64,000 nt of DNA, taken from positions 62,001 through 126,000 of the forward strand of contig VMTE01000022.1 in assembly GCA_013791775.1 (NCBI GenBank), written 5' to 3'. The notes below the pieces were generated by a model that did no database searches, had not been told where the DNA came from, and saw only the letters and a program-made list of their open reading frames with translations. Each line of letters begins with the position of its first letter. Position 1 is the first letter of the stretch. The position numbers and the translations under genes are program-made. Source of the stretch: Hyphomonas sp. GTDB taxonomy: Bacteria > Pseudomonadota > Alphaproteobacteria > Caulobacterales > Hyphomonadaceae. Shown here piece after piece: positions 29,438 through 38,419 of this stretch.

Positions 29438-32308
29438 ATGACCCGGATTACAGACTCGAAGTATGTCCTGTTGGCAGGTGCTTCGGCATTGGCCCTGAGC
29501 TTCATCGGCCAGGCGGCGCTCGCCCAGGAAGAGGCAGCCCCGGACGACTCTCGCCGGCTCGGCACCGTCACGGTGACCACGCAGAAGATGGAACAGTCGA
29601 TCCAGGACGTTCCGATTGCTGTTTCGGCATTCGACGAAGAGTCGCTGGCCAAGATGCAGCTGGCAGGCGGCCCTGACCTTGTGAAGTCGATCCCGAACGT
29701 CTCGTTCACCAAGGGCAACTTCACCGGTTACAACTTCAAGGTTCGCGGCATCGGCAACGACGCCGTTGCCCAGTCCGGAGATGCCGGCGTCGGCGTTCAC
29801 CAGAACGACGTGCCGCTGACCTCCAACGCCCTGTTCGAAGCCGAGTTCTTCGACATGGAGCGCGTCGAGGTCCTGCGCGGCCCGCAAGGTACGCTGTACG
29901 GCCGTAACGCGACCGGCGGCGTGTTCAACGCGATCACCGCCAAGCCCGTCATGGAAGAATGGCAGGGCAACGTCTCGGGCACGGTCGGCAATTTCGGCAC
30001 CCTGAAATACAAGGGCATGCTGAACATTCCGCTGGGCGACAAGCTCGCCGTCCGCCTGGCCGGCAGCTATCTCGAGCGTGATGGTTTCGCCGAGAACACC
30101 GTCACCGGCAACGATATCGACGACCGCAAGCTGTACGGCGTGCGCGCCTCGGTTGCTTTCGAGCCGACGGACCGGTTCCGCGCGCTGGCGATCTTCGACC
30201 ACTTCAAGGAAGATGACAGCCGTATCCGTTCGGGCAAACAGCTCTGCTCGAAAGATCCGGGCTTCACGTCCTTCGCCGGCATTCCGGTTTCGCCGCTGGA
30301 CGGGCTGGTCACCTCGCTCGGCTGTAAGGAAGCCGCGCTTTCGGCTTCCAATGACCGAGTGAACTCGCAAGGCACGCTCGGCGGCGGTCTCGCCATCATC
30401 GCCGGCCTGCTGAACGGCGACGCCTACACCACGCCGATGAACCCGAACCTTCGCGAAATCGAGTCGGCCTTCGACCCGAGCTACGAAGCCGAGCAGACCC
30501 TGATCACCGGCAGGCTCGAATTCGACCTCACTGACTCGCTGCTGCTGACCTATCTCGGCAGCTACACCGAGAACTCGATCCTGTCGAAAGAAGACTATAA
30601 CAAGATCGCTCCGACGATCACCTTCAACACGACGGCAGGCCCCTTCGCGGCAGCCGCCGCGCTGTATCCGTTCCTGTTCCCGAACGGAACGGTCAACGAC
30701 CCGCAACTCGGCGCGTCCAACATCTTCCGGACGTTTGATATCTCGGGCGGCGAATCCGAACAGACAAGCCACGAGCTTCGCCTCCAGTCGAGCTATGACG
30801 GTCCGTTCAACTTCAACCTCGGCGCCATTGCCGTTGACTTTGAAGCGATCGACCCGGCCCGCGCGGGTGACGGCTACTACGTGTTCTCGAACTCCCTGAC
30901 CGCGCTGGCGCAGATCAACAACGCCGCAGGCGGCGCCTTCTTCGGCGGGCCTGTCACGATTGATGACGGCACCGGTGGCCTCGATGTGTTCGGCGGCGCG
31001 CTGGTCGGTGATGGCGGCAACTACTTCCGCTCGCTCTCGCCCTACACGCTCGAATCCTTCGCGGTGTTCGGCGAAGGCTACTATGACGTCACCGACTCGC
31101 TGAAAGCGACGCTCGGCCTGCGCTATACGAGCGACAAGAAGGAACAGGACGTCGTTCCGTCGATCCTGTTTGCGCCCAACGCAACCCTGGGTGCGACAGG
31201 CGTGCTGAAAGCCGAATTCGAGGAAGTCACGGGCCGCGCCGGTTTCGACTGGGCACCCGACCTGAACTTCTCGGATGACACCCTGATCTACGCCTTCTAC
31301 TCGCGCGGTTACAAAGGCGGCGGTATCAACCCGCCCCAGCCGGCAGGCGCTAACCTCTTCCCGCAGACCTTCGAACCGGAGTTCATCAACTCCTACGAAA
31401 TCGGTACGAAGAACACGCTGGCCGACGGCGCCCTGCAGCTCAACGCGACGGGCTTCTACTACGACTATGAAGGCTACCAGATCACGCAGATCGTGAACCG
31501 CACCTCTGCGAACTTCAACATCGATGCGAAGCTGCAAGGCCTCGAAATCGAGACGGTCTGGAACCCGGTATCGACCTTCATCGTCAACGCCAATATCGGC
31601 CTGCTCGACACCGAGATCCAGGACACCTGGGGCATCGACGTGCTTGACCGCACGAACGGCCGGGCCGACCTGATCACGCTGAAGAACGCCTCGACCTACA
31701 CGAACTGTGTGGTTTCGGCTCAGGGCTATGCGACGGTGCTCGGCGCCATCGCAGCTTCGGCTCTGCCAGCCGGCGCAACACGCGGCCTCTGCAACGGCGC
31801 TCTTGCTGCCGGTGTGGGCGGCCTGGCCAACCTCGAGGCCCTGCTCGGCCTGACCGGTTCGACTGTCACCGTCCGCAACTCGGACGGCACGACGCGCACC
31901 GTTTCGGCCCTCACCCCGACCGATGGCGACGCCAAGGACCTGGCTGGAAACTCGATCCCGGGCGCTCCGGAATCGACCATCAACCTCGGCGCAGAGTACA
32001 CATGGGAGCCGGGTTCGTTCGGCGCCTGGGGCCTCACGGGCCGCGTCGACTACTACCGCCAGTCGGACAGCTTCAGCCGCGTCTACAACTCGGTGCGTGA
32101 CGAACTCGACTCGTGGGACAACGTCAACGTCTCGGTGTCGCTGTTCAACGACGAGAATGGCCTGAAGATCGAAGCCTTCGGCAAGAACATCGCGGACAAG
32201 GAAGTCATCACGGGTGCCTACCTGACCGATGACTCCTCGGGCCTGTTCACCAACATCTTCCTGACCGAGCCGCGCACCTATGGCGTGTCGGTGACGAAGA
32301 GCTGGTAA
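29438..32308 (+). CDS. TonB-dependent outer-membrane receptor
   Basis: A 956-residue receptor. It has a signal peptide (MTRITDSKYVLLAGASALAL, cleavage near AALAQ), a TonB box-like LGTVTVTTQKMEQSIQDVPI, a plug domain (VRGIGNDAVAQSGDAGVGVH, then FDMERVEVLRGPQGTLYGRN) and a barrel ending in SKW-type aromatic residues (GVSVTKSW). It takes up a siderophore, vitamin or glycan using TonB energy; the substrate is not clear, and no binding-protein genes are next to it. Start ATG 29438 after AGGGGAGG. The plug motif GPQGTLYGRNATGG is typical of sphingomonad and Caulobacterales receptors. A hairpin terminator follows. Confidence 0.95.
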   Translation: MTRITDSKYVLLAGASALALSFIGQAALAQEEAAPDDSRRLGTVTVTTQKMEQSIQDVPIAVSAFDEESLAKMQLAGGPDLVKSIPNVSFTKGNFTGYNFKVRGIGNDAVAQSGDAGVGVHQNDVPLTSNALFEAEFFDMERVEVLRGPQGTLYGRNATGGVFNAITAKPVMEEWQGNVSGTVGNFGTLKYKGMLNIPLGDKLAVRLAGSYLERDGFAENTVTGNDIDDRKLYGVRASVAFEPTDRFRALAIFDHFKEDDSRIRSGKQLCSKDPGFTSFAGIPVSPLDGLVTSLGCKEAALSASNDRVNSQGTLGGGLAIIAGLLNGDAYTTPMNPNLREIESAFDPSYEAEQTLITGRLEFDLTDSLLLTYLGSYTENSILSKEDYNKIAPTITFNTTAGPFAAAAALYPFLFPNGTVNDPQLGASNIFRTFDISGGESEQTSHELRLQSSYDGPFNFNLGAIAVDFEAIDPARAGDGYYVFSNSLTALAQINNAAGGAFFGGPVTIDDGTGGLDVFGGALVGDGGNYFRSLSPYTLESFAVFGEGYYDVTDSLKATLGLRYTSDKKEQDVVPSILFAPNATLGATGVLKAEFEEVTGRAGFDWAPDLNFSDDTLIYAFYSRGYKGGGINPPQPAGANLFPQTFEPEFINSYEIGTKNTLADGALQLNATGFYYDYEGYQITQIVNRTSANFNIDAKLQGLEIETVWNPVSTFIVNANIGLLDTEIQDTWGIDVLDRTNGRADLITLKNASTYTNCVVSAQGYATVLGAIAASALPAGATRGLCNGALAAGVGGLANLEALLGLTGSTVTVRNSDGTTRTVSALTPTDGDAKDLAGNSIPGAPESTINLGAEYTWEPGSFGAWGLTGRVDYYRQSDSFSRVYNSVRDELDSWDNVNVSVSLFNDENGLKIEAFGKNIADKEVITGAYLTDDSSGLFTNIFLTEPRTYGVSVTKSW

Positions 32309-32335
32309 GACCCGGTTTCACGACCGAATGATTTG

Positions 32336-32364
32336 GGGGCGGCCTTTCGGGGCCGCCCCTTTTT
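32336..32364 (+). terminator. Rho-independent terminator after the TonB-dependent receptor
   Basis: GGGGCGGCC (32336-32344) pairs with GGCCGCCCC (32351-32359) around the loop TTTCGG, then a T run. It lies 28 bases after the stop and separates the receptor from the sugar dehydrogenase gene. Confidence 0.88.
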
Positions 32365-32430
32365 CGTTGGCGCGGCAGCCGGGACGCTCTATGTCTTGGC
32401 GGGCCATCCAGATCCGAACCGGAGCCCGCC

Positions 32431-33573
32431 ATGCCGAACCTCCTCCGCCTGCCCGCCCTCGCCCTTGCGGCGGTCCTCACCGCGTGTTCGCAGACCGGGG
32501 GAACCGCAACGCCGGTTTCGGTAAGCGAGACCAAGGTGAAGCTGGAGCCGCTGGTGGCGGCCGAGCAGGCCTGGGGCCTTGCGTTCCTGTCGGACGGCGC
32601 GCTGCTCTTCACCGAAAAGGAAGGCGGCCTGAAATATGTGGTGCCCGGAACGGGCGTCGATCCCAAACCGGTGTCCGGCCTGCCGCCGGCGCTGACCGAA
32701 GGCCAGGCCGGCTATCTGGGTCTCGCACTGGACCCGGACTTTGAAGACAACCGGCTGGTCTATGTCGCGCTCTCGTCGGGCACGTCGGCGGCCAACGCGA
32801 CGGCCGTGGTGCGCGGGCGGCTCAGCGACGACAATTCGGCGCTCGAGGCGGTCGAGGAAATCTTCCGCGGCAAGACGCGCGACACGGCCTATCACTATGG
32901 CTCGCGGCTGGCCTTCGCCAATGACGGCACGCTGTTCGTGACCGTCGGCGAAGCCTTCAAGTACAAGGAACTGGCGCAGAACCCCAAGGATGTGCTCGGC
33001 AAGATCGTGCGGATCAATCCGGACGGCTCCATCCCGGCCGACAATCCGTTTGCGGATGGTGTGGCGGGCGATCCGGCGGTCTGGTCATATGGTCACCGCA
33101 ACCCGCAGGGGCTCTACTACGACACGGTCTCCGGCACGCTCTGGGAAACCGAGCATGGCCCGAAGGGCGGCGACGAACTCAACATCATCACCCGGGGCAC
33201 CAATTATGGCTGGCCGGCGATCACCTACGGCGTCGACTATGACGGCACGATCATCTCCGACAAGACCGAAGCCGAAGGCATGGCGCAGCCGGAGACCTTC
33301 TGGGTGCCGTCGATTGCCCCGTCGGGCCTGACGATGCTGAACAGCGATGTCTATCCGGGCTGGCGCGGCGACCTGTTCGCCGGCGGCATGAACGGCCCGG
33401 CCGGTCTCGTCCTTGTACGGATTGATCTGGACGGCGGCAAGGTCATCGGCAAGGAAGACCTCTTGCGCGCCGACGGCATGGCAATCCGCGATGTCGTGCA
33501 GGGGCCGGACGGTTACCTCTATGTCGCCACGAAGGATTTCGACGGCATCTTCAAGGTCGTCGTGGTCGAATAA
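32431..33573 (+). CDS. PQQ-type sugar dehydrogenase lipoprotein
   Basis: A 380-residue beta-propeller lipoprotein. The lipobox AVLTAC at about residues 15-20 marks an anchored periplasmic or outer-membrane protein. The sorbosone/glucose dehydrogenase family blocks are present: YLGLALDPDFEDNRLVYVAL, HYGSRLAFANDGTLFVTVGE, VRINPDGSIPADNPFADG, YGHRNPQGLYYD, WETEHGPKGGDELNIITRGT, YGWPAITYG. The family oxidises aldose sugars using PQQ, with His in the YGHRNPQ and EHGPKGGDE blocks. Substrate unknown. It lies between the TonB receptor and fur; a functional link with the receptor (sugar uptake or oxidation) is possible but unproven. Confidence 0.9.
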   Translation: MPNLLRLPALALAAVLTACSQTGGTATPVSVSETKVKLEPLVAAEQAWGLAFLSDGALLFTEKEGGLKYVVPGTGVDPKPVSGLPPALTEGQAGYLGLALDPDFEDNRLVYVALSSGTSAANATAVVRGRLSDDNSALEAVEEIFRGKTRDTAYHYGSRLAFANDGTLFVTVGEAFKYKELAQNPKDVLGKIVRINPDGSIPADNPFADGVAGDPAVWSYGHRNPQGLYYDTVSGTLWETEHGPKGGDELNIITRGTNYGWPAITYGVDYDGTIISDKTEAEGMAQPETFWVPSIAPSGLTMLNSDVYPGWRGDLFAGGMNGPAGLVLVRIDLDGGKVIGKEDLLRADGMAIRDVVQGPDGYLYVATKDFDGIFKVVVVE

Positions 33574-33596
33574 GGGCTTGTGCGAAACCCGGGCGG

Positions 33597-34010
33597 CTAT
33601 TCGCCGTCCTTGACCGGGATCCCGTACAGTTCGAGCCGGTGATCAACCAGCTTGAAGCCGAGCTTGCGGGCGATCTCTTCCTGCAGCTTCTCGATCTCGT
33701 CGGAATGGAACTCCACAACGGCGCCGGTCTTCACGTTGATCAGGTGATCGTGGTGCTCCTCCGGCACTTCCTCGTAACGGGCGCGCCCGTCGCGGAAATC
33801 GTGTGCCTGGATGATGCCGGCGTCCTCGAACAGCTTTACGGTCCGGTAAACGGTCGCCAGCGAGATCGAGGCATCGAGCGAATTGGCGCGGCGGTGCAGC
33901 TCCTCCGCGTCGGGGTGATCGTCGGCCACCGAAAGCACCCGCGCGATGATGCGGCGGGGCTCCGTCATGCGGAGACCTTTTTCGACGCAGAGTTTTTCCA
34001 ATCGGTCCAT
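33597..34010 (-). CDS. fur: Ferric uptake / manganese uptake regulator (Fur/Mur)
   Basis: A 137-residue metal-responsive repressor. The winged helix includes EELHRRANSLDASISLATVY followed by RTVKLFEDAGII, and the regulatory metal site is EVPEEHHDHLINVKTGAVVEFH. The usual C-terminal CxxC zinc site is missing, and the HHDHLIC position reads HHDHLIN, as in many alphaproteobacterial Fur/Mur proteins, so iron versus manganese response cannot be read off. AAGGAC precedes ATG 34010. In many relatives it is encoded after tsaB and rimI; here the dienelactone hydrolase gene lies between rimI and fur. Confidence 0.92.
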   Translation of the reverse strand: MDRLEKLCVEKGLRMTEPRRIIARVLSVADDHPDAEELHRRANSLDASISLATVYRTVKLFEDAGIIQAHDFRDGRARYEEVPEEHHDHLINVKTGAVVEFHSDEIEKLQEEIARKLGFKLVDHRLELYGIPVKDGE

Positions 34011-34064
34011 GAGCGTCCTTTTGCCCGGGCTTGGCGCTCAAGTCCAGATCAGGGTGAAACGGGG

Positions 34065-34955
34065 TCAGGCGAGGTGACGGGCGAAGAAGCCGAGCGTGCG
34101 GCTCCAAGCCAGTGCGGCGGCCTCCGGATTGAAGCGCGGCGTGGTGTCATTGTGGAAGCCGTGCTGGCAGCCGTCATAGACGAAGACCTCGTAGGGCTTG
34201 CCCGCCGCCTTCAGAGCGGCCTCGTAGGCTGGCCAGCCCTCGTTGACGCGGGCATCTTCGCCGGCGAGGTGGATCTGCAGGGGCACCTCGACCTTCGCGG
34301 CGTCCTCGACTGGCGGCCAGCCGCCATAATAGGGCACGGACGCCTTCAGCCAGGGCTGGCGCACGGCCATGATATTGGTCACCGCGCCGCCGAAGCAGAA
34401 GCCGGTGCAAGCGATCTTGCCATTGGTGGCGTCATGGCCGCGCAGGAATTCGGCCGCCGCCATGAAATCCTCGATCATCTCGGGCACCGCGCGCTGGGCC
34501 TGCAGGGCGCGGCCATCGTCGTCATTGCCGGGATAGCCGCCGAGGGGATAGAGCGCGTCTGGCGCGAAGGCGGCATAGCCCGCCTTGGCGGCGCGGCGGG
34601 CCACGTCGCGGATGTGGGGGTTGAGCCCCCGGTTCTCGTGCACCACGACGATGCCGGCGAGCTTGCCCCTGGCCTTCGCAGGCCGGACCAGATAGCCCGA
34701 CATTTCGCCCGCACCTTTGGGCGAAGCGTAGGTGACCGTTTCCTCGATGAGATCGGGTTCGGCACCTTCGGCGGTCTGCACACGGCCATAGTCCGGAAGC
34801 ACGCAGGCCGCGAGCATCGAGACGGTGAGGCCGCCGACGGCATATTTCGCCAGACTGTCGAAAAAGGCGCGGCGCGAGAGATCGCCGTGGCAATAGGCGT
34901 CGTAGAGGCCGAAGATCTCCTTCGGAACCTCGATGGACTTCAGGTCACCGGCCAT
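34065..34955 (-). CDS. Dienelactone hydrolase family protein with N-terminal twin-arginine-like signal
   Basis: A 296-residue alpha/beta hydrolase. The nucleophile is Cys in TGFCFGGAV, and HGFHND near the C-terminus carries the catalytic His; GIVVVHENRGLNPHIRDVA is the family oxyanion block. Before the catalytic domain lies SRRAFFDSLAKYAVGGLTVS then MLAAC, a twin-arginine-like signal with a lipobox, as in YghX-type relatives, so export to the periplasm is likely. ATG 34955 (MAGDLKSIEVPKE) follows GGAG; an upstream in-frame start at 34982 is weaker. It sits between rimI and fur on the same strand; substrate unknown. Confidence 0.87.
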   Translation of the reverse strand: MAGDLKSIEVPKEIFGLYDAYCHGDLSRRAFFDSLAKYAVGGLTVSMLAACVLPDYGRVQTAEGAEPDLIEETVTYASPKGAGEMSGYLVRPAKARGKLAGIVVVHENRGLNPHIRDVARRAAKAGYAAFAPDALYPLGGYPGNDDDGRALQAQRAVPEMIEDFMAAAEFLRGHDATNGKIACTGFCFGGAVTNIMAVRQPWLKASVPYYGGWPPVEDAAKVEVPLQIHLAGEDARVNEGWPAYEAALKAAGKPYEVFVYDGCQHGFHNDTTPRFNPEAAALAWSRTLGFFARHLA

Positions 34956-35006
34956 GGCGGGTCTCCTCTGCTTGGAACTCAACTATAGACCCCTTCTCCG
35001 CTGCGA

Positions 35007-35462
35007 CTAGGCGGCCAGCGTTTTCGACATCAGGATTGCGGCGACGGGCGCCGGCCGGCCGGCTGTGTAATAGCGCGGGCGCCGGCCGTCCTCGGTGAAA
35101 CCGAGCGAAGCGTAGAGGTGGAGGGCGGGCGCGTTGTCTTCGGCGACATCCAGCGTGACGCGCGTGACGGCCTGAAGGACAAGATCTGCCATGACGCGGG
35201 TGATCAGCTGGCGGGCGAGGCCCTGATTGCGCCGGTCCGGATGGGTGGCGACGGTGAGGAGATCGGCCTCGCCGGCGGTATTCTGGAACAGCGCAAAGGC
35301 GGCGAGACCGTCCGCGTCGAACAGGCCGAGGGTGACCGCGCCGGCGGCGGCGAACTGGGCGGCGAAGGCCGCTTCGCTCCACCCATCCGCAAAGGCGAGC
35401 GCGTGCAACGCGGCGGCGGCGGCGGCATCGTCTGGGGTCAGGGCGCGCAGGTGCAGGGTCAT
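35007..35462 (-). CDS. rimI: Ribosomal-protein-alanine N-acetyltransferase-like GNAT
   Basis: A 151-residue GNAT. The acetyl-CoA loop is HPDRRNQGLARQLI, and LDVAEDNAPALHLYASLGF is the RimI-type helix followed by YYTAGRPAP, the peptide-end site. RimI acetylates the N-terminal alanine of ribosomal protein S18 (and, in some bacteria, other proteins). In Alphaproteobacteria rimI often follows tsaB; here tsaB is on the same strand but 3 kb upstream, with other genes between. ATG 35462 begins MTLHLRALTPDDAA. Confidence 0.85.
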   Translation of the reverse strand: MTLHLRALTPDDAAAAAALHALAFADGWSEAAFAAQFAAAGAVTLGLFDADGLAAFALFQNTAGEADLLTVATHPDRRNQGLARQLITRVMADLVLQAVTRVTLDVAEDNAPALHLYASLGFTEDGRRPRYYTAGRPAPVAAILMSKTLAA

Positions 35463-35552
35463 TCAGGCTCCGGATCGGCCAATCACAGGGTTGCTTGCGG
35501 CCCCCTGCCTCTGTTAGTTCGCCTGCCCTTTGCCTTGGCACAAGTGCGCATC

Positions 35553-36854
35553 ATGACCCAAGCGATCTCCACTCTCGGCCTCGATTTCGGCACGACCAAC
35601 AGCGTGGCCGCGATTGCCGGGCGCAATGGCGCGACCGAAGCCCTGATGTTCAGCCATGACGGCGAGACCTTCCCGGCCTGCCGCTCGGTGCTGTGCTTCT
35701 GGCGCGACGAAGACGAACGCGGCGCACCGGCGAAGATGGAGATCGGCCCCTGGGCCATCGATCAGTTCCTGGAGCTGGGCGGGGATTGCCGGTTCATCCA
35801 GTCGTTCAAGACCTTCGCGGCGAGCCCGCTGTTCGCCTCGACCGTGATCCACAACAGGAACTGGCGGTTCGAGGACCTGTTGTCCGCCTACCTCCGTCGG
35901 CTGGCCGAACGGTCGGAAACGCCCTGGCCGAGCCGGGTGGTGGTCGGGCGGCCGGTGCGGTTTGCCGGCGCGCAGCCGGACGAGACGCTGGCGCAGGCGC
36001 GCTACGAAACGGCGCTTAAACGGCTCGGCTTCGAGACGATCCATCACGTCTACGAGCCGGTGGCGGCGGCCTTCTTCTATGCGCAGCGCCTGACGGCGCC
36101 GGCGACGATCCTGGTCGCGGATTTCGGCGGCGGCACCAGCGACTTCTCGATCATCCGGTTTGATCCCGGCAGCGGCAAGCTGCGCGCCGAGGCACTCTCG
36201 CATGCGGGGATCGGGATTGCGGGCGATGCGTTCGACCAGAAGATCATCGAGCATGTGGTGGCCCCTCTGTTCGGCAAGGACTCGACGTTCAAGAGCGGCG
36301 ACAAGACGCTGCCGATCCCGCTCGCCTATTACAGCCGGTTTGCGCAGTGGAACCAACTGTCGATCATGCGGCACACCAAGGACTATGCGGAGCTCGTGAA
36401 GCTGCTGCGGGTGGCGGATGAGCCGGAACTGATCCAGGCGTTCATCACCTTTCTCGATGCGGATTCGAGCTACGTGCTTTACCGGGCGGTGGCGCAGCTG
36501 AAGATGCAGCTGTCGCAGGAGAAACAGGGCCTGTTCGATCTCGATGTCGGCACGCTGAAGCTGAGCCGCACAATCGGGCGCGATGAATTCGACGGCTGGA
36601 TCGGCGAGGATGTGCGCGCGATCCAGGCGCAGGTGGGCGAAGCGCTGAAGCGGGCGAACCTGACCGAGGCGAAGATCGACCGCGTGTTCCTGACCGGTGG
36701 CACCTCCTATGTGCCGGCGCTGCGCGAAAGTTTCGAGGCGCGCTTCGGCGCGGAAAAGGTAGAGACCGGCGATCAGTTCGTCTCGATCGCCAACGGCCTC
36801 GCGCTGATCGCGCAGGAAGACGATCTGGAGCCCTGGTTGGCGAAGGGCGTGTAA
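35553..36854 (+). CDS. Hsp70 family protein (YegD-like, no substrate-binding domain)
   Basis: A 433-residue protein with the Hsp70/actin ATPase fold. Visible are phosphate loop 1 LGLDFGTTNSVAAIAG, phosphate loop 2 VADFGGGTSDFSII and the adenosine motif VFLTGGTSYVPALRESF. The C-terminal peptide-binding beta-sandwich and lid of DnaK are absent, which places it with YegD-type chaperones. Their client is unknown. The start ATG 35553 follows an AT-poor leader without a strong SD. It is opposite in strand to tsaB and rimI and lies in the gap between them, so it is probably an insertion in that otherwise conserved order. Confidence 0.88.
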   Translation: MTQAISTLGLDFGTTNSVAAIAGRNGATEALMFSHDGETFPACRSVLCFWRDEDERGAPAKMEIGPWAIDQFLELGGDCRFIQSFKTFAASPLFASTVIHNRNWRFEDLLSAYLRRLAERSETPWPSRVVVGRPVRFAGAQPDETLAQARYETALKRLGFETIHHVYEPVAAAFFYAQRLTAPATILVADFGGGTSDFSIIRFDPGSGKLRAEALSHAGIGIAGDAFDQKIIEHVVAPLFGKDSTFKSGDKTLPIPLAYYSRFAQWNQLSIMRHTKDYAELVKLLRVADEPELIQAFITFLDADSSYVLYRAVAQLKMQLSQEKQGLFDLDVGTLKLSRTIGRDEFDGWIGEDVRAIQAQVGEALKRANLTEAKIDRVFLTGGTSYVPALRESFEARFGAEKVETGDQFVSIANGLALIAQEDDLEPWLAKGV

Positions 36855-36930
36855 AGCGCAGATGTCGCCCCACGCCCGGCGGCCTCGCGGGGGCCGCAAG
36901 GTTTGGGAGGATCTGAATTGTCCTTGTTTG

Positions 36931-37004
36931 CGCTCATCCCCACGCAGGCGGGGATCGGGCCCGGCGTAAGCCTCCCGGGATCCCCGCCTGCGCGGGGATG
37001 AGCG
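36931..37004. repeat. Palindromic intergenic repeat with 26-bp arms
   Basis: CGCTCATCCCC...GGGGATC (36931-36956) is the inverted repeat of 36979-37004 over 26 bases with one mismatch, leaving a 22-base centre. Each arm itself can fold (TCCCCGC/GCGGGGA). It has the look of a REP-like element of GC-rich Proteobacteria. The C-terminus of the overlapping minus-strand gene reads into it. Confidence 0.8.
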
Positions 37005-37338
37005 GTATTTCAAAGACGTTGACCGAGAGCTGCGCGAAATCTGGCGCATCGCTGAGAAATTCGGCGGGAACGTCCGTGAACCACACGGGATTGTCGTAGC
37101 GGGGTTTGGTTCGGGCGAAGGGGCTCGCCCTCGGTGTTTCGATCCGGTGGCCGCGATGGACAATCCGCACACCGCCCCACCAGGTGATGGCGATGAGGAT
37201 CGCGTTGAGATTCTCCCGCCGAAGGCTGAGCCAGGCGCGTTTCAGCTGCCAGTAGAGGACCGGCCAGAAAAACGGGTGCACAGCATCGAAGAGATGCCGG
37301 AAGTACACATAGTTCCGTATGCTGAGAAACCCGGACAT
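36934..37338 (-). CDS. Small membrane-associated protein of unknown function; C-terminus runs into a repeat
   Basis: A 134-residue frame starting MSGFLSIRNYVYFRHLFDAV at ATG 37338. The first 100 residues read as a real protein: FFWPVLYWQLKRAWLSLRRE and NLNAILIAITWWGGVRI give one or two hydrophobic, aromatic segments, and PVWFTDVPAEFLSD follows. The last 20 or so residues (IPLIPAQAGIPGGL...) are encoded by the 36931-37004 repeat, typical of repeat readthrough, so the original stop may have been lost. I cannot assign a function. Longer upstream frames are not supported. Confidence 0.55.
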   Translation of the reverse strand: MSGFLSIRNYVYFRHLFDAVHPFFWPVLYWQLKRAWLSLRRENLNAILIAITWWGGVRIVHRGHRIETPRASPFARTKPRYDNPVWFTDVPAEFLSDAPDFAQLSVNVFEIPLIPAQAGIPGGLRRARSPPAWG

Positions 37339-37675
37339 CGGCGGAGTATACGCCCGGCGGATGTTCGGCCGGATTCGTTGGGATGAAAAAAGTTCGCCAT
37401 GTTGTAATCCCGGCGGAAGCCGCGACCCGCAAGGACTTGCACAGTATGGATTTTTGGGTCCCGGCGTTCGCCGGGATTGACAGGAAAGGAGTGCGGGATG
37501 GGGGGGTGGTTTTGCTGCACAAGGCGGAACTTGTGCAACGAAATCTGTAGGCTCGCGAATGGCAGGAAATCGCCAAATGCGACGTCCGAGCGTCATCTCG
37601 CGCGGCGCCTATTTCGGCGATGATTGACGGCGCGGAGCGCTTATGCTGCCCTTCCCTGCAAATGAGGGGGCGTTC
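37339..37675. other. Intergenic region with a hairpin repeat
   Basis: About 340 bases with no supportable gene. A REP-like hairpin lies at 37459-37476, followed by the leader of the CPBP protease gene. The minus-strand frames open here are Arg/Pro-rich and look non-coding. Confidence 0.5.
37459..37476. repeat. Short REP-like hairpin
   Basis: TCCCGGCG (37459-37466) and CGCCGGGA (37469-37476) are perfect 8-bp arms around TT. It belongs to the same general type as the hairpin at 39196-39217, which shares the TTCGC-containing core. Confidence 0.6.
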
Positions 37676-38368
37676 ATGGCAGGGATTCGGAACTTGGCCG
37701 AGCTGCTCGCGTGGTCGGTGGTTGCTTACCTGCTTGCCTCGAACAGCGGCCCGATTATTGTTTTCGGTCTTAGCGCTGTGTACGGCGACCCTGCCGCTGC
37801 GCCTGCGTCTGTGTTGCAAAACCTCATCTATGTGAGCCCGGTGTTTCCCTTGGTCCTCGGTCTGCTCGCAGTCGCCAGGCTGAAGATCGGCAACGTTAAC
37901 ATCTGCGCCAGCATAGGTTTCTCTGGAAAGACCTTGCCCAGGGACATGTTAGTTGGCGCAATAGCGGGCATCGTTTCCGTTGGTATAGCAGTCACGTCTT
38001 TGCGTATTGCGGCGCATTATGTGGATGTCCCGCCCATGCATCTGCTGCCGCCCCCAGTGCACCTCTACTTCATGACAATTGGAGCGCTCGTACCGGGCGT
38101 CTGTGAGGAATTGTTCTTTCGTGGCATGCTGATGAAAGTAGGCAGTCGCCTGCCCAGAGTGGCGATCATAGTGCTGACTGCAATTGCGTTTTCGGTCTGG
38201 CACATAGGAACGCCAGCCTATCTGCCGCATACGTTCCTGCTAGGTCTGATCTTCGGCATTCTTGCCAACGCCTCTGGGCGTCTTGCTCCTTCAATGGTTG
38301 CGCACACGATTGCGAACGCCGGCATGGGTCTTCTGCTTCTCTCCGGTTTCAACATTGTCGGACAGTAG
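37676..38368 (+). CDS. CPBP family intramembrane metalloprotease (CAAX/Abi type)
   Basis: A 230-residue multipass membrane protein. The CPBP active-site motifs are present in order: EELFFRG (Glu-Glu-x3-Arg), FSVWHIG (Phe-x3-His) and AHTIANA (His-x3-Asn). Members of this family cleave prenylated or other membrane peptides; in bacteria several act in bacteriocin self-immunity, and substrate assignment is not possible here. GC is lower than usual for the window (33 of 60 bases at 37921-37980, 32 of 60 at 37981-38040), which hints at transfer. I chose ATG 37676; ATG 37643 with GGAG is possible and would add 11 residues. Confidence 0.88.
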   Translation: MAGIRNLAELLAWSVVAYLLASNSGPIIVFGLSAVYGDPAAAPASVLQNLIYVSPVFPLVLGLLAVARLKIGNVNICASIGFSGKTLPRDMLVGAIAGIVSVGIAVTSLRIAAHYVDVPPMHLLPPPVHLYFMTIGALVPGVCEELFFRGMLMKVGSRLPRVAIIVLTAIAFSVWHIGTPAYLPHTFLLGLIFGILANASGRLAPSMVAHTIANAGMGLLLLSGFNIVGQ

Positions 38369-38419
38369 GGGCGGCTGACCGGATAGGGCCAAACCGGACG
38401 TTCGGCTTCCGCTTGAGAC

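Noticed and set aside
29384-31537. 717-codon open frame antisense to the TonB-dependent receptor
   Set aside because: Arg-, Val- and Glu-rich shadow text opposite a well-supported receptor; long antisense frames are expected at this GC level.
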